A stretch of 64,000 bases of DNA from Rhodanobacter sp. B05 (GCF_002001085.1 NZ_MUNU01000019.1:310001-374000); one strand, 5' to 3'; counted from the first letter of the stretch, positions 48,707 through 58,271 are shown. The notes: generated from the letters alone by a model not told the origin. Made by a program: numbers and translations.

Positions 48707-49629
48707 GCGCGCTCCCTGACCAGGTCCACGAAGATGTCCTCCAGCGAGCTCTGGCTGGTCTTGAGATCCTTGAAGTCGATGCCGGCCTCGGCCAGCCGCC
48801 GCAGCAACACGTCGATGCCGGTGTGCTCGCCCTGCGCGTCGAAGCTGTAGACCAGTTGCCGGCCATCGTCGGAAAGTTCCAGCGCATAGCCGTCGAGCGC
48901 GGCCGGGATGGCTGGCAGCGCATCCTGCAACTGCAGGGTCAACTGCTTGCGGCCGAGCTTGTTCATCAGCTCGGCCTTGTCCTCGACCAGGATCAGCTCG
49001 CCCTTGTTGATCACCCCGATCCGGTCGGCCATCTGCTCCGCCTCGTCGATGTAGTGCGTGGTCAGGATGATGGTGACGCCGCTGGCGCGCAGCCCGCGCA
49101 CCATCTCCCACATGTCGCGGCGCAGCTCGACGTCGACGCCGGCGGTGGGCTCGTCGAGGAACAGGATCTGCGGCTCGTGCGACAAGGCCTTGGCGATCAT
49201 CACCCGGCGCTTCATGCCGCCGGACAGGGTGATGATCCGGCTGTCCTTCTTGTTCCACAGCGAGAGGTCCTTCAGCACCTTCTCGATGTGCGCCGGGTTG
49301 GGCGATCGACCGAACAGGCCACGGCTGAAACTCACCGTATTCCACACCGTCTCGAACGAATCGGTGGTGAGCTCCTGCGGCACCAGGCCGATCTTCATGC
49401 GCGCGGCACGATAGTCGCGCACCACGTCGTGGCCGTCCGCCAGGACGCTGCCGGCACTCGGGTTGACGATGCCGCAGATGATGCTGATCAGGGTGGTCTT
49501 GCCGGCGCCGTTCGGTCCCAGCAGGGCGAAGATCTCGCCCTTGCGGATCTGCAGGTCGATCGGCTTCAGGGCCTGGAAACCGGATGCATAGGTCTTGCTG
49601 AGTTGCTGGACTGAGATGATCGGTTGCAC
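48703..49629 (-). CDS. ABC transporter ATP-binding protein (YadG-like)
   Basis: 308 residues. Walker [10 protein letters not shown] (residues 38-46), signature LSGGMKRR (135-142), Walker [13 protein letters not shown] (155-166), H-loop TTHY (190-193), followed by a C-terminal extension ending [16 protein letters not shown] 49629 has GGAG five bases upstream. Energises the permease encoded directly after it. Confidence 0.94.
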   Translation of the reverse strand: MQPIISVQQLSKTYASGFQALKPIDLQIRKGEIFALLGPNGAGKTTLISIICGIVNPSAGSVLADGHDVVRDYRAARMKIGLVPQELTTDSFETVWNTVSFSRGLFGRSPNPAHIEKVLKDLSLWNKKDSRIITLSGGMKRRVMIAKALSHEPQILFLDEPTAGVDVELRRDMWEMVRGLRASGVTIILTTHYIDEAEQMADRIGVINKGELILVEDKAELMNKLGRKQLTLQLQDALPAIPAALDGYALELSDDGRQLVYSFDAQGEHTGIDVLLRRLAEAGIDFKDLKTSQSSLEDIFVDLVRERA

Positions 49630-49822
49630 GCAGGCTCCGCCACGATGGCTCGATGGGCAGCCGATGGTATGCCGGACCGCGCGATGCCGCCAGCATGCGA
49701 GACCGGAGGCGCGGTAACGGGCGCGCCCGGTTCGACGCCTGGCGACTGCGAACGCGGGACAGCGAGCCGTGCGCTGGAGTATCGTCCGCGAGCCGCGCTG
49801 GGCGGCATGAGAGGGGATGCCG

Positions 49823-50425
49823 ATGAGCAGGAAATTTCCGCATGCCGGCACGATCGCCTGCGCCGTGTCCGTCCTGCTGGCGCTGCCGCTGCAGAGCATG
49901 GCGGCGACTTCCGGCGGCCACCCTGCCGCTGCCTCCTCGGCGCCGGAAACGACCTGGGTCTATCCGGTGATCAAGGGATTCGGCAGGGTCCATCCGCGCC
50001 CGGACGCCGCCGCGCAGCCCGACCCCGACGCCGACTACAAGGTGATCGTCGACGTGGTCCACGGCAGCAAGGATCATCACGAGGTGCTCGGTTCGCTGCA
50101 GCGCCTGGCGCGCACCGTGAACCTGATGGGTTTTGCCAGGGTGCCGCCTTCGCACGTGCATATCGTGGCCGTGCTGGAAGGCGAAGCCGCCTACGCCGCC
50201 GCCAGCAACGCCGAATACCGCAAGCTGTTCAAGACCGACAACCCCAACCTGCCGATCCTGCATGCGTTGAAGCAGGCCGGCGTGCAGTTGCTGGTCTGCG
50301 GCCAGGCGATGGCGGAGATGAATCTGCACGACAGCGATCTGGGCCCGGACATCACGGTGTCGCTGTCGGCATTGAGCGACTTCGTGGTGTACGGCCAGCG
50401 CGGCTACAGCTACATGCAGCTGTGA
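49823..50425 (+). CDS. Exported DsrE-fold protein
   Basis: 200 residues. Signal peptide ([22 protein letters not shown]), then a DsrE/DsrF-like domain with [21 protein letters not shown] in part, [16 protein letters not shown] and [12 protein letters not shown] holding the single conserved Cys of the family. Exported DsrE proteins occur near sulfur or stress genes; here the neighbours give no clue. ATG 49823 has GAGAGGGG at better spacing than ATG 49817. Confidence 0.87.
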   Translation: MSRKFPHAGTIACAVSVLLALPLQSMAATSGGHPAAASSAPETTWVYPVIKGFGRVHPRPDAAAQPDPDADYKVIVDVVHGSKDHHEVLGSLQRLARTVNLMGFARVPPSHVHIVAVLEGEAAYAAASNAEYRKLFKTDNPNLPILHALKQAGVQLLVCGQAMAEMNLHDSDLGPDITVSLSALSDFVVYGQRGYSYMQL

Positions 50426-50452
50426 GGCGCGGGCCTGCACCACGCACCCTGA

Positions 50453-50968
50453 TCAGGGGCAGAACGCCCGGGTAATCTCGAACGTGGCGATGGCGCAGGC
50501 CGTCGCCACATTCATCGAGGAATGCCGGCCGCGCATCGGGATGTGCACGGTCTGCTCGGAGAGATCCAGCAGGGCCTGGCTCACGCCGGCGTTCTCCGAG
50601 CCCAGCACCAGACAGATCCGGTCCGAGGCATGGACCACCAGCTGGCGGATGTCGATGCTGGCGCTGGTGAGCTCCAGGCTGATAATGCGATAGCCGGCCG
50701 CCTTCAGCTCCTGCAGGACCGGCAACGGGTCCGCCGCGTGACTGAAAGGCACGTGTTTTTCCGCCGCCCGCGACGTCTTCCTCAGCTTGTTGTTGGGCGG
50801 CACCGGCGACCTGCCGGTCAGGTGGATTTTCTCCACGCCCAGTGCATCGGCGATCCGGAACAGGCTGCCCACGTTCATCGGCACATCGAGGTCGTGTGCC
50901 AGGTAGCACAGCGAAAAATTGCTGTGCGAAGGCCGATGATGCGTATGGTCCAGCTGGATGTTGGGCAT
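50453..50968 (-). CDS. TrmH (SpoU) family RNA methyltransferase
   Basis: 171 residues, a minimal SPOUT 2'-O-methyltransferase. Motifs: LAHDLDVPMNVGSLFRIADALG (motif 1, with the Asn/Arg pair), LVLGSENAGVS (motif 2) and HIPMRGRHSSMNVATACAIA (motif 3). Start ATG 50968; the upstream open stretch overlaps a hairpin-rich spacer and is not conserved-looking. Target RNA unknown. Confidence 0.92.
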   Translation of the reverse strand: MPNIQLDHTHHRPSHSNFSLCYLAHDLDVPMNVGSLFRIADALGVEKIHLTGRSPVPPNNKLRKTSRAAEKHVPFSHAADPLPVLQELKAAGYRIISLELTSASIDIRQLVVHASDRICLVLGSENAGVSQALLDLSEQTVHIPMRGRHSSMNVATACAIATFEITRAFCP

Positions 50969-51047
50969 GCTCGTATCCGGTTGCGCGATGGAGACAGCGA
51001 TGGGCTCACCGGCCTTCGATAGCCACAGGCGCGGACTCAGAGCTTGT

Positions 51048-51076
51048 GAAGAAAACCACTTCCTGTGGTTTTCTTC
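51048..51076. repeat. Perfect hairpin in the TrmH/FAD-monooxygenase spacer
   Basis: GAAGAAAACCAC (51048-51059) and GTGGTTTTCTTC (51065-51076) are perfect complements with a five-base loop. Another stem, CCGGCCA-TCCG-TGGCCGG, lies about 70-95 bp further. The spacer (50969-51188) separates two same-strand genes and has no other coding sign. The hairpin could end transcription of the FAD monooxygenase gene or be part of a dispersed repeat. Confidence 0.55.
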
Positions 51077-51188
51077 TATCGCGAGCCCGGTACACGCCCG
51101 GACTCGCTCACGCGAATCAAGCACATGCGTGCTCGATCCGCGTCCGGCCATCCGTGGCCGGGCTGAGAGGTTGAATAGTCACAACCTC

Positions 51189-52313
51189 TCAGCTCGGCAT
51201 CCGCAGCGGATGGTCGAGGCCCGCCAGGGTCCTGATCATGAGACCCCGCAGCGGCGCCAGTTTCAGTGCCTGCGGCACCAGCGTGTCGCGCAGCCGGCGC
51301 AGCACGGGTGGATGGCCACCCATCAGCCGGGTGAGCGTCGCCACTTTCCGCACCACCCGCCCATCCACCGCCCGGCGCAAGTCCGCGTAGGCCTGCAGCT
51401 GCGCCACTGTTCCGCCGAGGGCACGCGCAGCGCACTCGGCGAATACCCAGGCGTCCTCGATGCCCAGGTTCATGCCGCGCGCGCCCAGCGGCGAATGGAT
51501 GTGCGCGGCATCGCCGCCAAGCATCACCCGCCCGGCACCGAAACGGCTGGCCAGTCGGTGGCCGATATGGAACCGCGACTGCCACTCGACCTGGCCGGCC
51601 ACGCTGTCACCGGGCAGTTGCGCCAGCGGTTCGGCGCCGTTGCCGATGACCCGCCACAGGTCGGCCTGCAGGTTCATCACGAACACGAAGCCATCCGGCG
51701 CCAGCACGATATGCGCGCAGCGCGGGTCGAGCGAAGTGCGCAGATGCAGATCCCACAACAGCCAGGGTTCGGCCAGCGTGTGCCCCGGAAAGTCGATGTC
51801 GAGCGCATGCCGCACGGCGCTGTGCGCGCCATCCGCGCCGAACACCAGCGACGCATGCGCCGTCCGGTTGCCGTGCCCCGACTGCAGATTCAGGCTGACC
51901 TGCTGTGCATCCTGGTGCAGCGTCTGCAGGCTGGTGCCGCGCTCCACCTGCACACCGCACTGCGCCAGCGCCTGGGTGAGCAAGGCCTCGGTGGCCGCCT
52001 GGGCCAGGCCGATCGGCAACTGCGCCGAAAGCTCGCCGCGCAGATCGATCGAGGCCACCTGCCGGCCCGCCCGATGCAGGACGGCGCCGACCACCGCATG
52101 GCCCTCGCCCACGATGCGTCGTGCCACGCCGCTGTCACGCAGGATGTCGAGCGTGCGCGGGTTGACCAGCAAGGCCTTCGAGGTCGTGGTCGGCTCCGCC
52201 GCCGCATCGATGATGCGTACCGGCAGCCCGCGGCGGGCGAGGAACAGCGCCGCGCTCAACCCGGTGGGTCCGGCGCCGACGATCATCACGGGAAGTTGCG
52301 TTGCCGCGCTCAT
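51189..52313 (-). CDS. FAD-dependent aromatic-ring-type monooxygenase
   Basis: 374 residues. FAD-binding Rossmann motif VMIVGAGPTGLSAALFLARRG (residues 9-29 in part), the DG motif FGADGAHSAVR, and the GD motif RVMLGGDAAHIHSPLGARGMNLGIEDA in part, as in PheA/TfdB- and MhpA-like hydroxylases. Shorter than phenol hydroxylases because the C-terminal thioredoxin-like domain is absent. Substrate unknown. Start ATG 52313. Confidence 0.92.
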   Translation of the reverse strand: MSAATQLPVMIVGAGPTGLSAALFLARRGLPVRIIDAAAEPTTTSKALLVNPRTLDILRDSGVARRIVGEGHAVVGAVLHRAGRQVASIDLRGELSAQLPIGLAQAATEALLTQALAQCGVQVERGTSLQTLHQDAQQVSLNLQSGHGNRTAHASLVFGADGAHSAVRHALDIDFPGHTLAEPWLLWDLHLRTSLDPRCAHIVLAPDGFVFVMNLQADLWRVIGNGAEPLAQLPGDSVAGQVEWQSRFHIGHRLASRFGAGRVMLGGDAAHIHSPLGARGMNLGIEDAWVFAECAARALGGTVAQLQAYADLRRAVDGRVVRKVATLTRLMGGHPPVLRRLRDTLVPQALKLAPLRGLMIRTLAGLDHPLRMPS

Positions 52314-52486
52314 GCGTCCCTCCTCCTTACAAGGTATCCCACATCGCCCGACGGCGTGATGGATTTGCAGGGCCGAGCCTGCGCGCCTGCACCCATGAAA
52401 TACGATCCGCCTTTTGAATGGAACGGGGAATCCCGTGCGGGTGAAGTGGCGTTCCTAGTTCATGCCACGGCCGCGACAGCTCGTGC

Positions 52487-52984
52487 TCAGAACAGCAACA
52501 GCAACAACGGCACCATGATCCCTCCGGCCAGCACCGCGCCAAACAGGCCGGGCCGGCGGCTGAAGCGCCAGGCCATGTAGAGCCCACTCAGCACCGACGT
52601 GAACAGGCCCAACGCGATCAAGGCGAAGAAGATCTTCATGGGCAGCAGATTCTTCAACAGCCGGTTGTCGTTTTCACCGCGTTGCGCCTTGCTCGATGCG
52701 ACCGCGGCTGGCGCCGCCGGAGTCCCGGCCTGCGCCGTCGGCGGGCGCGGTCGCCTGGGCGGAACCACCAGTGTCTGCTTCTTGTGCAGTTGCGCCATGC
52801 TGACCAGCCACGCCGGGGGCGCGTAGCTGCTGCCACGACTGGTCTCGTGCAGGCCAAAAGCCTGCAGCCCTCCCGTCAACGCGAAAAACAGCAACATCGG
52901 CGCGGTGAACACGCCGAGGTAGAGGTGGATCGTGCGGACGGTTCTTGGAAAGCGATGGGTCAGCGACATGGCTCTCGATGTCAT
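52487..52984 (-). CDS. PepSY-associated membrane protein
   Basis: 165 residues. Helix 1 (TIHLYLGVFTAPMLLFFALTGGLQAF, given in part; the H-L-Y-x-G-x-F pattern is typical of PepSY-associated proteins), a Pro/Ala-rich periplasmic linker, and helices 2 and 3 (FFALIALGLFTSVLSGLYMAW, AVLAGGIMVPLLLLLF). Members are linked to iron-siderophore reduction or unknown membrane functions. ATG 52984 or 52969. The MITE-like element lies right upstream of its start. Confidence 0.82.
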   Translation of the reverse strand: MTSRAMSLTHRFPRTVRTIHLYLGVFTAPMLLFFALTGGLQAFGLHETSRGSSYAPPAWLVSMAQLHKKQTLVVPPRRPRPPTAQAGTPAAPAAVASSKAQRGENDNRLLKNLLPMKIFFALIALGLFTSVLSGLYMAWRFSRRPGLFGAVLAGGIMVPLLLLLF

Positions 52985-53026
52985 GCATGAGGGGTGGCAC
53001 AGGGTAACCGTGCCGCGATCCGGCAG

Positions 53027-53322
53027 CTAGGAATGCCCTGATCTATTCAGCACAGGCGGCATGATGTCCAGAAGGTTCGCAGGTGGTAGTGCGGGGCACG
53101 GCCAAGGCTGGCCGCCTTGGCAAGCCGCGCGCTGCCGCATGCGGGCCATCTGGACATCACCCCTCATTATTGTTTTCAATCGGTTGGGGCCGGCTATGTC
53201 TGCCCACATCTGTACGGTGCACCGTCTCGACAAGCGGCCAGCCTGCCTTCGCCGGCGCGCCACCCAGCTGCAGGCAGACATGACCGGTGACGCCTGCGTT
53301 GAATAGATCAGAGCATCCCTAG
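53027..53322. mobile_element. MITE-like element with 40-bp inverted ends and CTAG target duplication
   Basis: The ends GAATGCCCTGATCTATTCAG (from 53031) and, on the other strand, GGATGCTCTGATCTATTCAA (from 53318) are imperfect terminal inverted repeats extending about 30 bp. CTAG is repeated directly at 53027-53030 and 53319-53322, as expected for a YTAR duplication of IS5-group transposases. The 288-bp element has no complete transposase and must be moved in trans. It occupies most of the 409-bp gene-free stretch between the PepSY gene and the HD-GYP gene, that is their divergent promoter region. Confidence 0.8.
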
Positions 53323-53393
53323 CGGTTGGCGTCCCGATCCGGACTGCTGCTACGCTCGCTCGTGGCTGTCGACCGTGCTCCTGGCGCCACCAG

Positions 53394-54671
53394 GTGGCCG
53401 CGACAGACACGCAACCAGAATCCGGCGTTGACCTCGGCATTCCCGCGGGAGCAAAGCGCGTGCCTTTTGAAATCGAAGAGCGCCGCATCGACGTGGCCGA
53501 CCTGCAGCTGGGCATGTTCGTGTGCCGGCTGGATCGACCATGGGAAGGGACGCCGTTCCCGTTGCAGGGCGTCGCGCTGACCCGGCTGGAAGACATCGCG
53601 ACGCTGCAGCGCCTGTGCCGCGAGGTTTACATCGACGCCCGCCGGTTGATCGAGCGCGAGTCAGCGCAGGCGCTCACCCGCACCGACCTGTCCCGTTACC
53701 GTTTCAACAGCAGCACGCACTACACCGACCTGGTGGCGGTCGAGGACGAGGCGCCGCGCGCACGCGCCGCGCTCGAGAATGCCTCGCAGATCGTGGACGG
53801 GCTGTTCGAGGACATCGCCAGCGGCCGCGAGCTGTCGGTGGAACACGTCGAGCAAGCCGTGCGCCCGCTGGTGACCACCGTGCTGCGCAGTGCCGACGCA
53901 TTCTTCCTGATCGAGGGCCTGCGCCGCAGCGACAGTTACTCCTACAGCCACGCGATCAGCTGCAGCGCGCTGGCCGCCGCGTTCGGCCGGCACATGGGGT
54001 TCGACGAGGAGACCATCTTCAGCCTGGCCGCCGGCGGCCTGCTGATGGACGTCGGCAAGACCCGCCTGCCCGAGGAACTACTGCAATACCAGGGCTCGCT
54101 GGCACCGAGCGAAGTCGACATCATCCGCTCGCATGTCGCGCATGGACTGACCGTGCTGGAGGAGGCGGGCATCGCCAACCTGGACGTGCTCGACATCGTG
54201 CGCACGCATCACGAGCGGCACGACGGCAGTGGCTATCCCGAAGGCCTGGCCGGCTACGTGATCCCGATCAGCGGGCGCATGCTCGGCATCATCGACAGCT
54301 ACGATGCGATGTCGAGCGCCCGCCCCTACCGCGCCGCCATTTCGCGTCACCAGGCCTTGCAGCAGATCTATGCGGCGCGCAACCGGCTGTACCAGGCCGA
54401 GATGGTCGAGCAGTTCCAGGTCTGCCTGGGGGTCTACCCCACCGGTTCGCTGGTCGAGCTGAGCACCGGCGAGGTGGCCATCGTGATGGCACAGAACCAG
54501 GTGCGCCGGCTGCGCCCGCGCGTGGCGATCCTGAGCGCGCCGAACAAGCAGCCGCTCGACGACTTCCGCCCGGTGGACCTGATGCAGCTGGGCGACAAGG
54601 ACGGCGTCGACATCGTGCGCAGCCTGGCGGTCGGCGACTACGGTGTCGATGCGACACGGTTCTTCCTGTAA
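53394..54671 (+). CDS. DUF3391 plus degenerate HD-GYP domain protein
   Basis: 425 residues. N-terminal DUF3391 (VADLQLGMFVCRLDRPWEGTPF, residues 34-55) and a C-terminal HD-GYP phosphodiesterase-like domain. The GYP part is intact (THHERHDGSGYPEGL, 271-285, and IDSYDAMSSARPYR), but the HD pair reads LLMDVGK (Met218-Asp219), where active enzymes have HD. Loss of this metal ligand makes c-di-GMP hydrolysis doubtful; it may be a binding protein. GTG 53394. The EAL gene follows 49 bp on. Confidence 0.9.
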   Translation: MAATDTQPESGVDLGIPAGAKRVPFEIEERRIDVADLQLGMFVCRLDRPWEGTPFPLQGVALTRLEDIATLQRLCREVYIDARRLIERESAQALTRTDLSRYRFNSSTHYTDLVAVEDEAPRARAALENASQIVDGLFEDIASGRELSVEHVEQAVRPLVTTVLRSADAFFLIEGLRRSDSYSYSHAISCSALAAAFGRHMGFDEETIFSLAAGGLLMDVGKTRLPEELLQYQGSLAPSEVDIIRSHVAHGLTVLEEAGIANLDVLDIVRTHHERHDGSGYPEGLAGYVIPISGRMLGIIDSYDAMSSARPYRAAISRHQALQQIYAARNRLYQAEMVEQFQVCLGVYPTGSLVELSTGEVAIVMAQNQVRRLRPRVAILSAPNKQPLDDFRPVDLMQLGDKDGVDIVRSLAVGDYGVDATRFFL

Positions 54672-54720
54672 TGATGGCCCGCCACCCTGCCCACCCACGC
54701 CGCCACGGACCTGCCAGCGC

Positions 54721-55962
54721 ATGCTGAACCGCGAACACATCTTCAGCGAGATCGAGGCGCATATCCAGGCCAGCGCCGGCGAGCGCTTCGCCGTGCTGGT
54801 GCTGCGCGTACCCGGCCTGCGCGAGATCAGCCTGCGTTTCGGCTACGCCCAGGGCGAACAGGCCGAGGACATGGCGCAGACGCTGATCCAGCATTCGCTG
54901 CGTCCGATCGACCGGGTGTTCCGCGCTGGCGACGACAGCTTCGTGGTACTGCTGCCGGCCATGCTCAGCTACAACCACGCCCTGCTGGCCAGCACCCGCC
55001 TGATCCAGGCATTCGAGCAGCCGCTGGCGGGCACCGCCTCGCCCTGGCTGGTGCGGCCGGTGATGGGCATTGCGCTGTTTCCCGAGCATGGCCCCAGCGC
55101 CGACCGCCTGTGTCGCCGTGCCGGCATGGCGCTGGACGAGGCGCAGCGACGCGGCGAGCTGTGCGTGGTCTACCAGCCGCACGACACCCAGATCGAGATC
55201 TTCTACGACGAGTTGCGCGAGGCGCTGGACGCCAACCGCCTGCAGGTGTTTTTCCAGCCGATCTGGAACCTGCAGGAAAACCGCATCGCCGGCGCCGAGT
55301 CGCTGGCACGCTGGAGCAGCGTCAACCACGGCGAGGTGTCGCCCGCCAACTTCGTGCCGTTTTCCGAGCAGAGCGACCTGATTTCGGTGCTCACCCGCTG
55401 GAGCGTGAACACCACCCTGCGCCACGTGGCCAACCTGCCGCGTGACCAGAACCTGGGCTTCGCGATCAATTTCTCGCCGCGCGTGCTGTCGCGTCCCGGC
55501 ATGGTGGAGCAGCTGATCGGCGCGCTGGAAATCTGGGGCGTGCCAGCGACCTCCGTGATCGTGGAGATCACCGAAACGACCCTGGTCAACGATCTCGACC
55601 TGAGCGTACAGGTGCTGCGTCGACTGCGCGATCACGGCATCCGCATCGCGATCGACGATTTCGGCACGGGCTACGCCTCGATCGCCTACCTGCGGCAGTT
55701 CCCGGCCACGGAACTGAAGATCGACCAGTCGCTGGTCGCCGCCATGCACAGCGAGCCGCATACCGGCAAGCTGGTTCGCGCCATCATCAACATGGCCCAT
55801 CACATGGACCTGGCCACGACCGCCGAGGGCATCGAGGACGCGGCCACCCAGGCACAGCTTGCCGACATGGGTTGCGACTACGGCCAGGGCTTCCACCTGG
55901 GCAGGCCGCAACCTGCGGCGGAATTCATCGCACAGTTCATCGCGGCCGGAACATCGCGGTGA
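54721..55962 (+). CDS. GGDEF (degenerate) - EAL protein
   Basis: 413 residues, cytosolic. The GGDEF part is short and its motif reads AGDDSF, so it should not make c-di-GMP. The EAL part looks catalytic: AGAESLARW (EAL as ESL, Glu kept), VIVEITETTL, AIDDFGTGYASIAYL, ELKIDQSLV and TAEGIED are present. Probable c-di-GMP phosphodiesterase. Starts at ATG 54721, and with the HD-GYP gene forms a two-gene signalling unit. Confidence 0.92.
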   Translation: MLNREHIFSEIEAHIQASAGERFAVLVLRVPGLREISLRFGYAQGEQAEDMAQTLIQHSLRPIDRVFRAGDDSFVVLLPAMLSYNHALLASTRLIQAFEQPLAGTASPWLVRPVMGIALFPEHGPSADRLCRRAGMALDEAQRRGELCVVYQPHDTQIEIFYDELREALDANRLQVFFQPIWNLQENRIAGAESLARWSSVNHGEVSPANFVPFSEQSDLISVLTRWSVNTTLRHVANLPRDQNLGFAINFSPRVLSRPGMVEQLIGALEIWGVPATSVIVEITETTLVNDLDLSVQVLRRLRDHGIRIAIDDFGTGYASIAYLRQFPATELKIDQSLVAAMHSEPHTGKLVRAIINMAHHMDLATTAEGIEDAATQAQLADMGCDYGQGFHLGRPQPAAEFIAQFIAAGTSR

Positions 55963-56010
55963 AGTCGCGCCGCTGTGCACCGCGCCGCGATCTCACCGGA
56001 ACCGGAGCCG

Positions 56011-56784
56011 ATGTCCGCCGCGCTGCCCGCTGAAGCCGCCGGCATCCGCTTCACCGTCGAGCAGGCCAGCAAACGCTACGGCAAGGTGTCCGCGCTGGAA
56101 CGGGTCGAGCTGGAGTTTGCCGCCGGCAGCACCACCGCCCTGATCGGCAGCAGCGGATCGGGCAAGTCGACCGTGCTGCGCCTGTTGCTGGGCCTGGAAC
56201 AGGCCGACAGCGGCTGCGTGCGGATCGACGGGCGGATACTCGAACCGGCCGACGTGCTCGCCTTGCGCCGACGCGTCGGCTACGTGATCCAGGACGGCGG
56301 CCTGTTTCCCCACCTCACCACGCTGGGCAATCTCGCCCTGCTGCCACGCTACCTCGGCTGGAATGCGCCCCGCATCCGCGAGCGCGCCAGGGCCCTGGCC
56401 GCGCTGACCCATCTGCCAGCGGATGCGCTCGACCGCTATCCGGCCGAACTGTCCGGCGGCCAGCGCCAGCGCGTGGCCCTGATGCGCGGACTGATGGCCG
56501 ATCCCGATGCGCTGTTGCTGGATGAACCGCTGGGTGCGCTCGATCCGATCGTGCGGCACGAATTGCAGGACGAGTTGAAGCGCATCTTCGACCAGCTCGG
56601 CAAGACCGTGATCGTGGTCACCCACGACCTGGCCGAAGCGGCCTGGTTCGCCGATCGCCTGGTGCTGCTGCGACACGGGACGGTGCTGCAGGATGGCCGC
56701 TTCGAGGATCTGCGTGATCGCCCTGCCAGCGATTTCGTCCGCCAGTTCGTGCAGGCGCAGCGACGCCTGCCGGAGTCGTCATGA
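56011..56784 (+). CDS. Osmoprotectant-type ABC transporter ATP-binding protein
   Basis: 257 residues. Walker A IGSSGSGKST, Q-loop VIQDGGLFPHLT, signature LSGGQRQR, Walker B ALLLDEPLGALD and H-loop VTHD. The QDGGLFPH form is typical of the OpuCA/YehX/glycine-betaine family. ATG 56011 (MSAALPAE) has GGAG; an earlier ATG at 55975 is possible. Overlaps the next gene by four bases. Confidence 0.93.
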   Translation: MSAALPAEAAGIRFTVEQASKRYGKVSALERVELEFAAGSTTALIGSSGSGKSTVLRLLLGLEQADSGCVRIDGRILEPADVLALRRRVGYVIQDGGLFPHLTTLGNLALLPRYLGWNAPRIRERARALAALTHLPADALDRYPAELSGGQRQRVALMRGLMADPDALLLDEPLGALDPIVRHELQDELKRIFDQLGKTVIVVTHDLAEAAWFADRLVLLRHGTVLQDGRFEDLRDRPASDFVRQFVQAQRRLPESS

Positions 56785-58271
56785 CGCGTCGCATGCCTGT
56801 CATCGCCTTCATGCTGGGCCTGTGCCTGCTGCCCGCGCTGGCGTCTGCCCAACCGGTGCGCATCGGTTCCAAGCAGTTCACCGAGTCGGTGATCCTCGGA
56901 GAAATCGCGCGACTGAGCGCACGCGACGCCGGCGTCGATGCCGTGCACCGGCGCGAACTGGGCGGCACCAGCATCCTGTGGAAGGCCCTGCAGCAGGGCG
57001 ACATCGATGCGTACCCGGAATACACCGGCACGCTGACCCAGGAGCTGCTGAAGAACGTGCCGGCCAACGCCGACATCGCCACGCTGCGCGCGAAGCTGAA
57101 GCCGCTGGGCATCGGCATCACCGACTCGCTCGGCTTCGACAACACCTACGCGATCGGCATGCGCGACGATGAGGCGGCGCGGCTGGGCATCACGCGGATC
57201 TCCGACCTGCGCCTGCACCCGACCCTGCGCTTCGGCTTCTCCAACGAATTCATGGACCGCGGCGACGGTTGGCCCGGTTTGCGCCAGGCCTACGGGCTGT
57301 CCCAGACCGGCGTCAGCGGGCTGGATCACGTGCTGTCCTATCGCGCGGTGGCCAGCGGCGCGGTAGACGCCATCGACCTGTACAGCACCGACGCCGAGAT
57401 CCCCTACTACCACCTGCGCACCCTGCTTGACGACCGCCATTATTTTCCGCGCTACGAGGCCGTCTATCTGTATCGCCTCTCGCTGCAACAGAGCGCGCCC
57501 GCCTTCGTCACGGCACTGCGCAAGCTCGCCGGCCGCATCGACGAACCCGCCATGCGCGCCATGAATGCCGCCGTGAAACTGCACGGTCGCAGCGATACCG
57601 CAGTCGCCGCCGACTTCCTCGGCACGCATGCCGAACCGGGCCGGCACGGCATGTGGCAGCGCCTGCGCCAGCGCAGCGTGGAGCACATCGAGCTGGTGGC
57701 GATCTCGCTCGGGCTGGCGGTGCTGCTGGCGATCCCGCTGGGCATCCTCGCCGCCCGCCTGCGCCGACTGGGGCAACTGGTGATCGGCGCCACCGGCATC
57801 CTGCAGACGGTGCCGTCGCTGGCGATGTTCGTGTTCATGATCCCGCTGCTCGGCATCGGCCGCTGGCCCGCGATCGCCGCCCTGTTCCTGTACAGCCTGC
57901 TGCCGATCGTGCGCAATACACACGCCGGCCTGGTCGGCATCGCACCCGAGCTGCAGGAGTCCGCCGCCGCGTTGGGGCTGCCACGCCACGTGCGCTTGCG
58001 CCGGATCGAACTGCCGCTGGCCACGCGCTCGATCCTCGCCGGGATCAAGACCGCCGCGGTAATCAACGTGGGCACCGCCACCCTGGCTGCCCTGATCGGC
58101 GCCGGCGGCTACGGCCAGCCGATCCTCACCGGCATCCGGCTGGACAGCGTGGGGTTGATCCTGGAGGGAGCGATTCCCGCTGCCGTGCTGGCGCTGCTGG
58201 TGCAGGCGCTGTTCGAGCTGGTCGAACGCTGGCTGACTCCGCGCGGACTGCGCCTGGAAGCGCGCGAGTAG
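56781..58271 (+). CDS. Fused substrate-binding protein and permease of a betaine/osmoprotectant ABC transporter
   Basis: 496 residues. Signal peptide (IAFMLGLCLLPALASA), an OpuAC-like binding domain (VRIGSKQFTESVILGE, DAYPEYTGTLTQEL, GFDNTYAIGM; residues 25-285), then five membrane helices with the EAA loop (GIAPELQESAAALGLP). The order binding domain then permease occurs in some Xanthomonadales and OsmU-type systems. Works with the upstream ATPase, perhaps for glycine betaine or choline. Confidence 0.92.
   Translation: MTRRMPVIAFMLGLCLLPALASAQPVRIGSKQFTESVILGEIARLSARDAGVDAVHRRELGGTSILWKALQQGDIDAYPEYTGTLTQELLKNVPANADIATLRAKLKPLGIGITDSLGFDNTYAIGMRDDEAARLGITRISDLRLHPTLRFGFSNEFMDRGDGWPGLRQAYGLSQTGVSGLDHVLSYRAVASGAVDAIDLYSTDAEIPYYHLRTLLDDRHYFPRYEAVYLYRLSLQQSAPAFVTALRKLAGRIDEPAMRAMNAAVKLHGRSDTAVAADFLGTHAEPGRHGMWQRLRQRSVEHIELVAISLGLAVLLAIPLGILAARLRRLGQLVIGATGILQTVPSLAMFVFMIPLLGIGRWPAIAALFLYSLLPIVRNTHAGLVGIAPELQESAAALGLPRHVRLRRIELPLATRSILAGIKTAAVINVGTATLAALIGAGGYGQPILTGIRLDSVGLILEGAIPAAVLALLVQALFELVERWLTPRGLRLEARE

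Noticed and set aside
53061-53306. Small frames inside the 288-bp MITE-like element as a transposase
   Set aside because: No DDE motif or helix-turn-helix can be seen; too short for a transposase.
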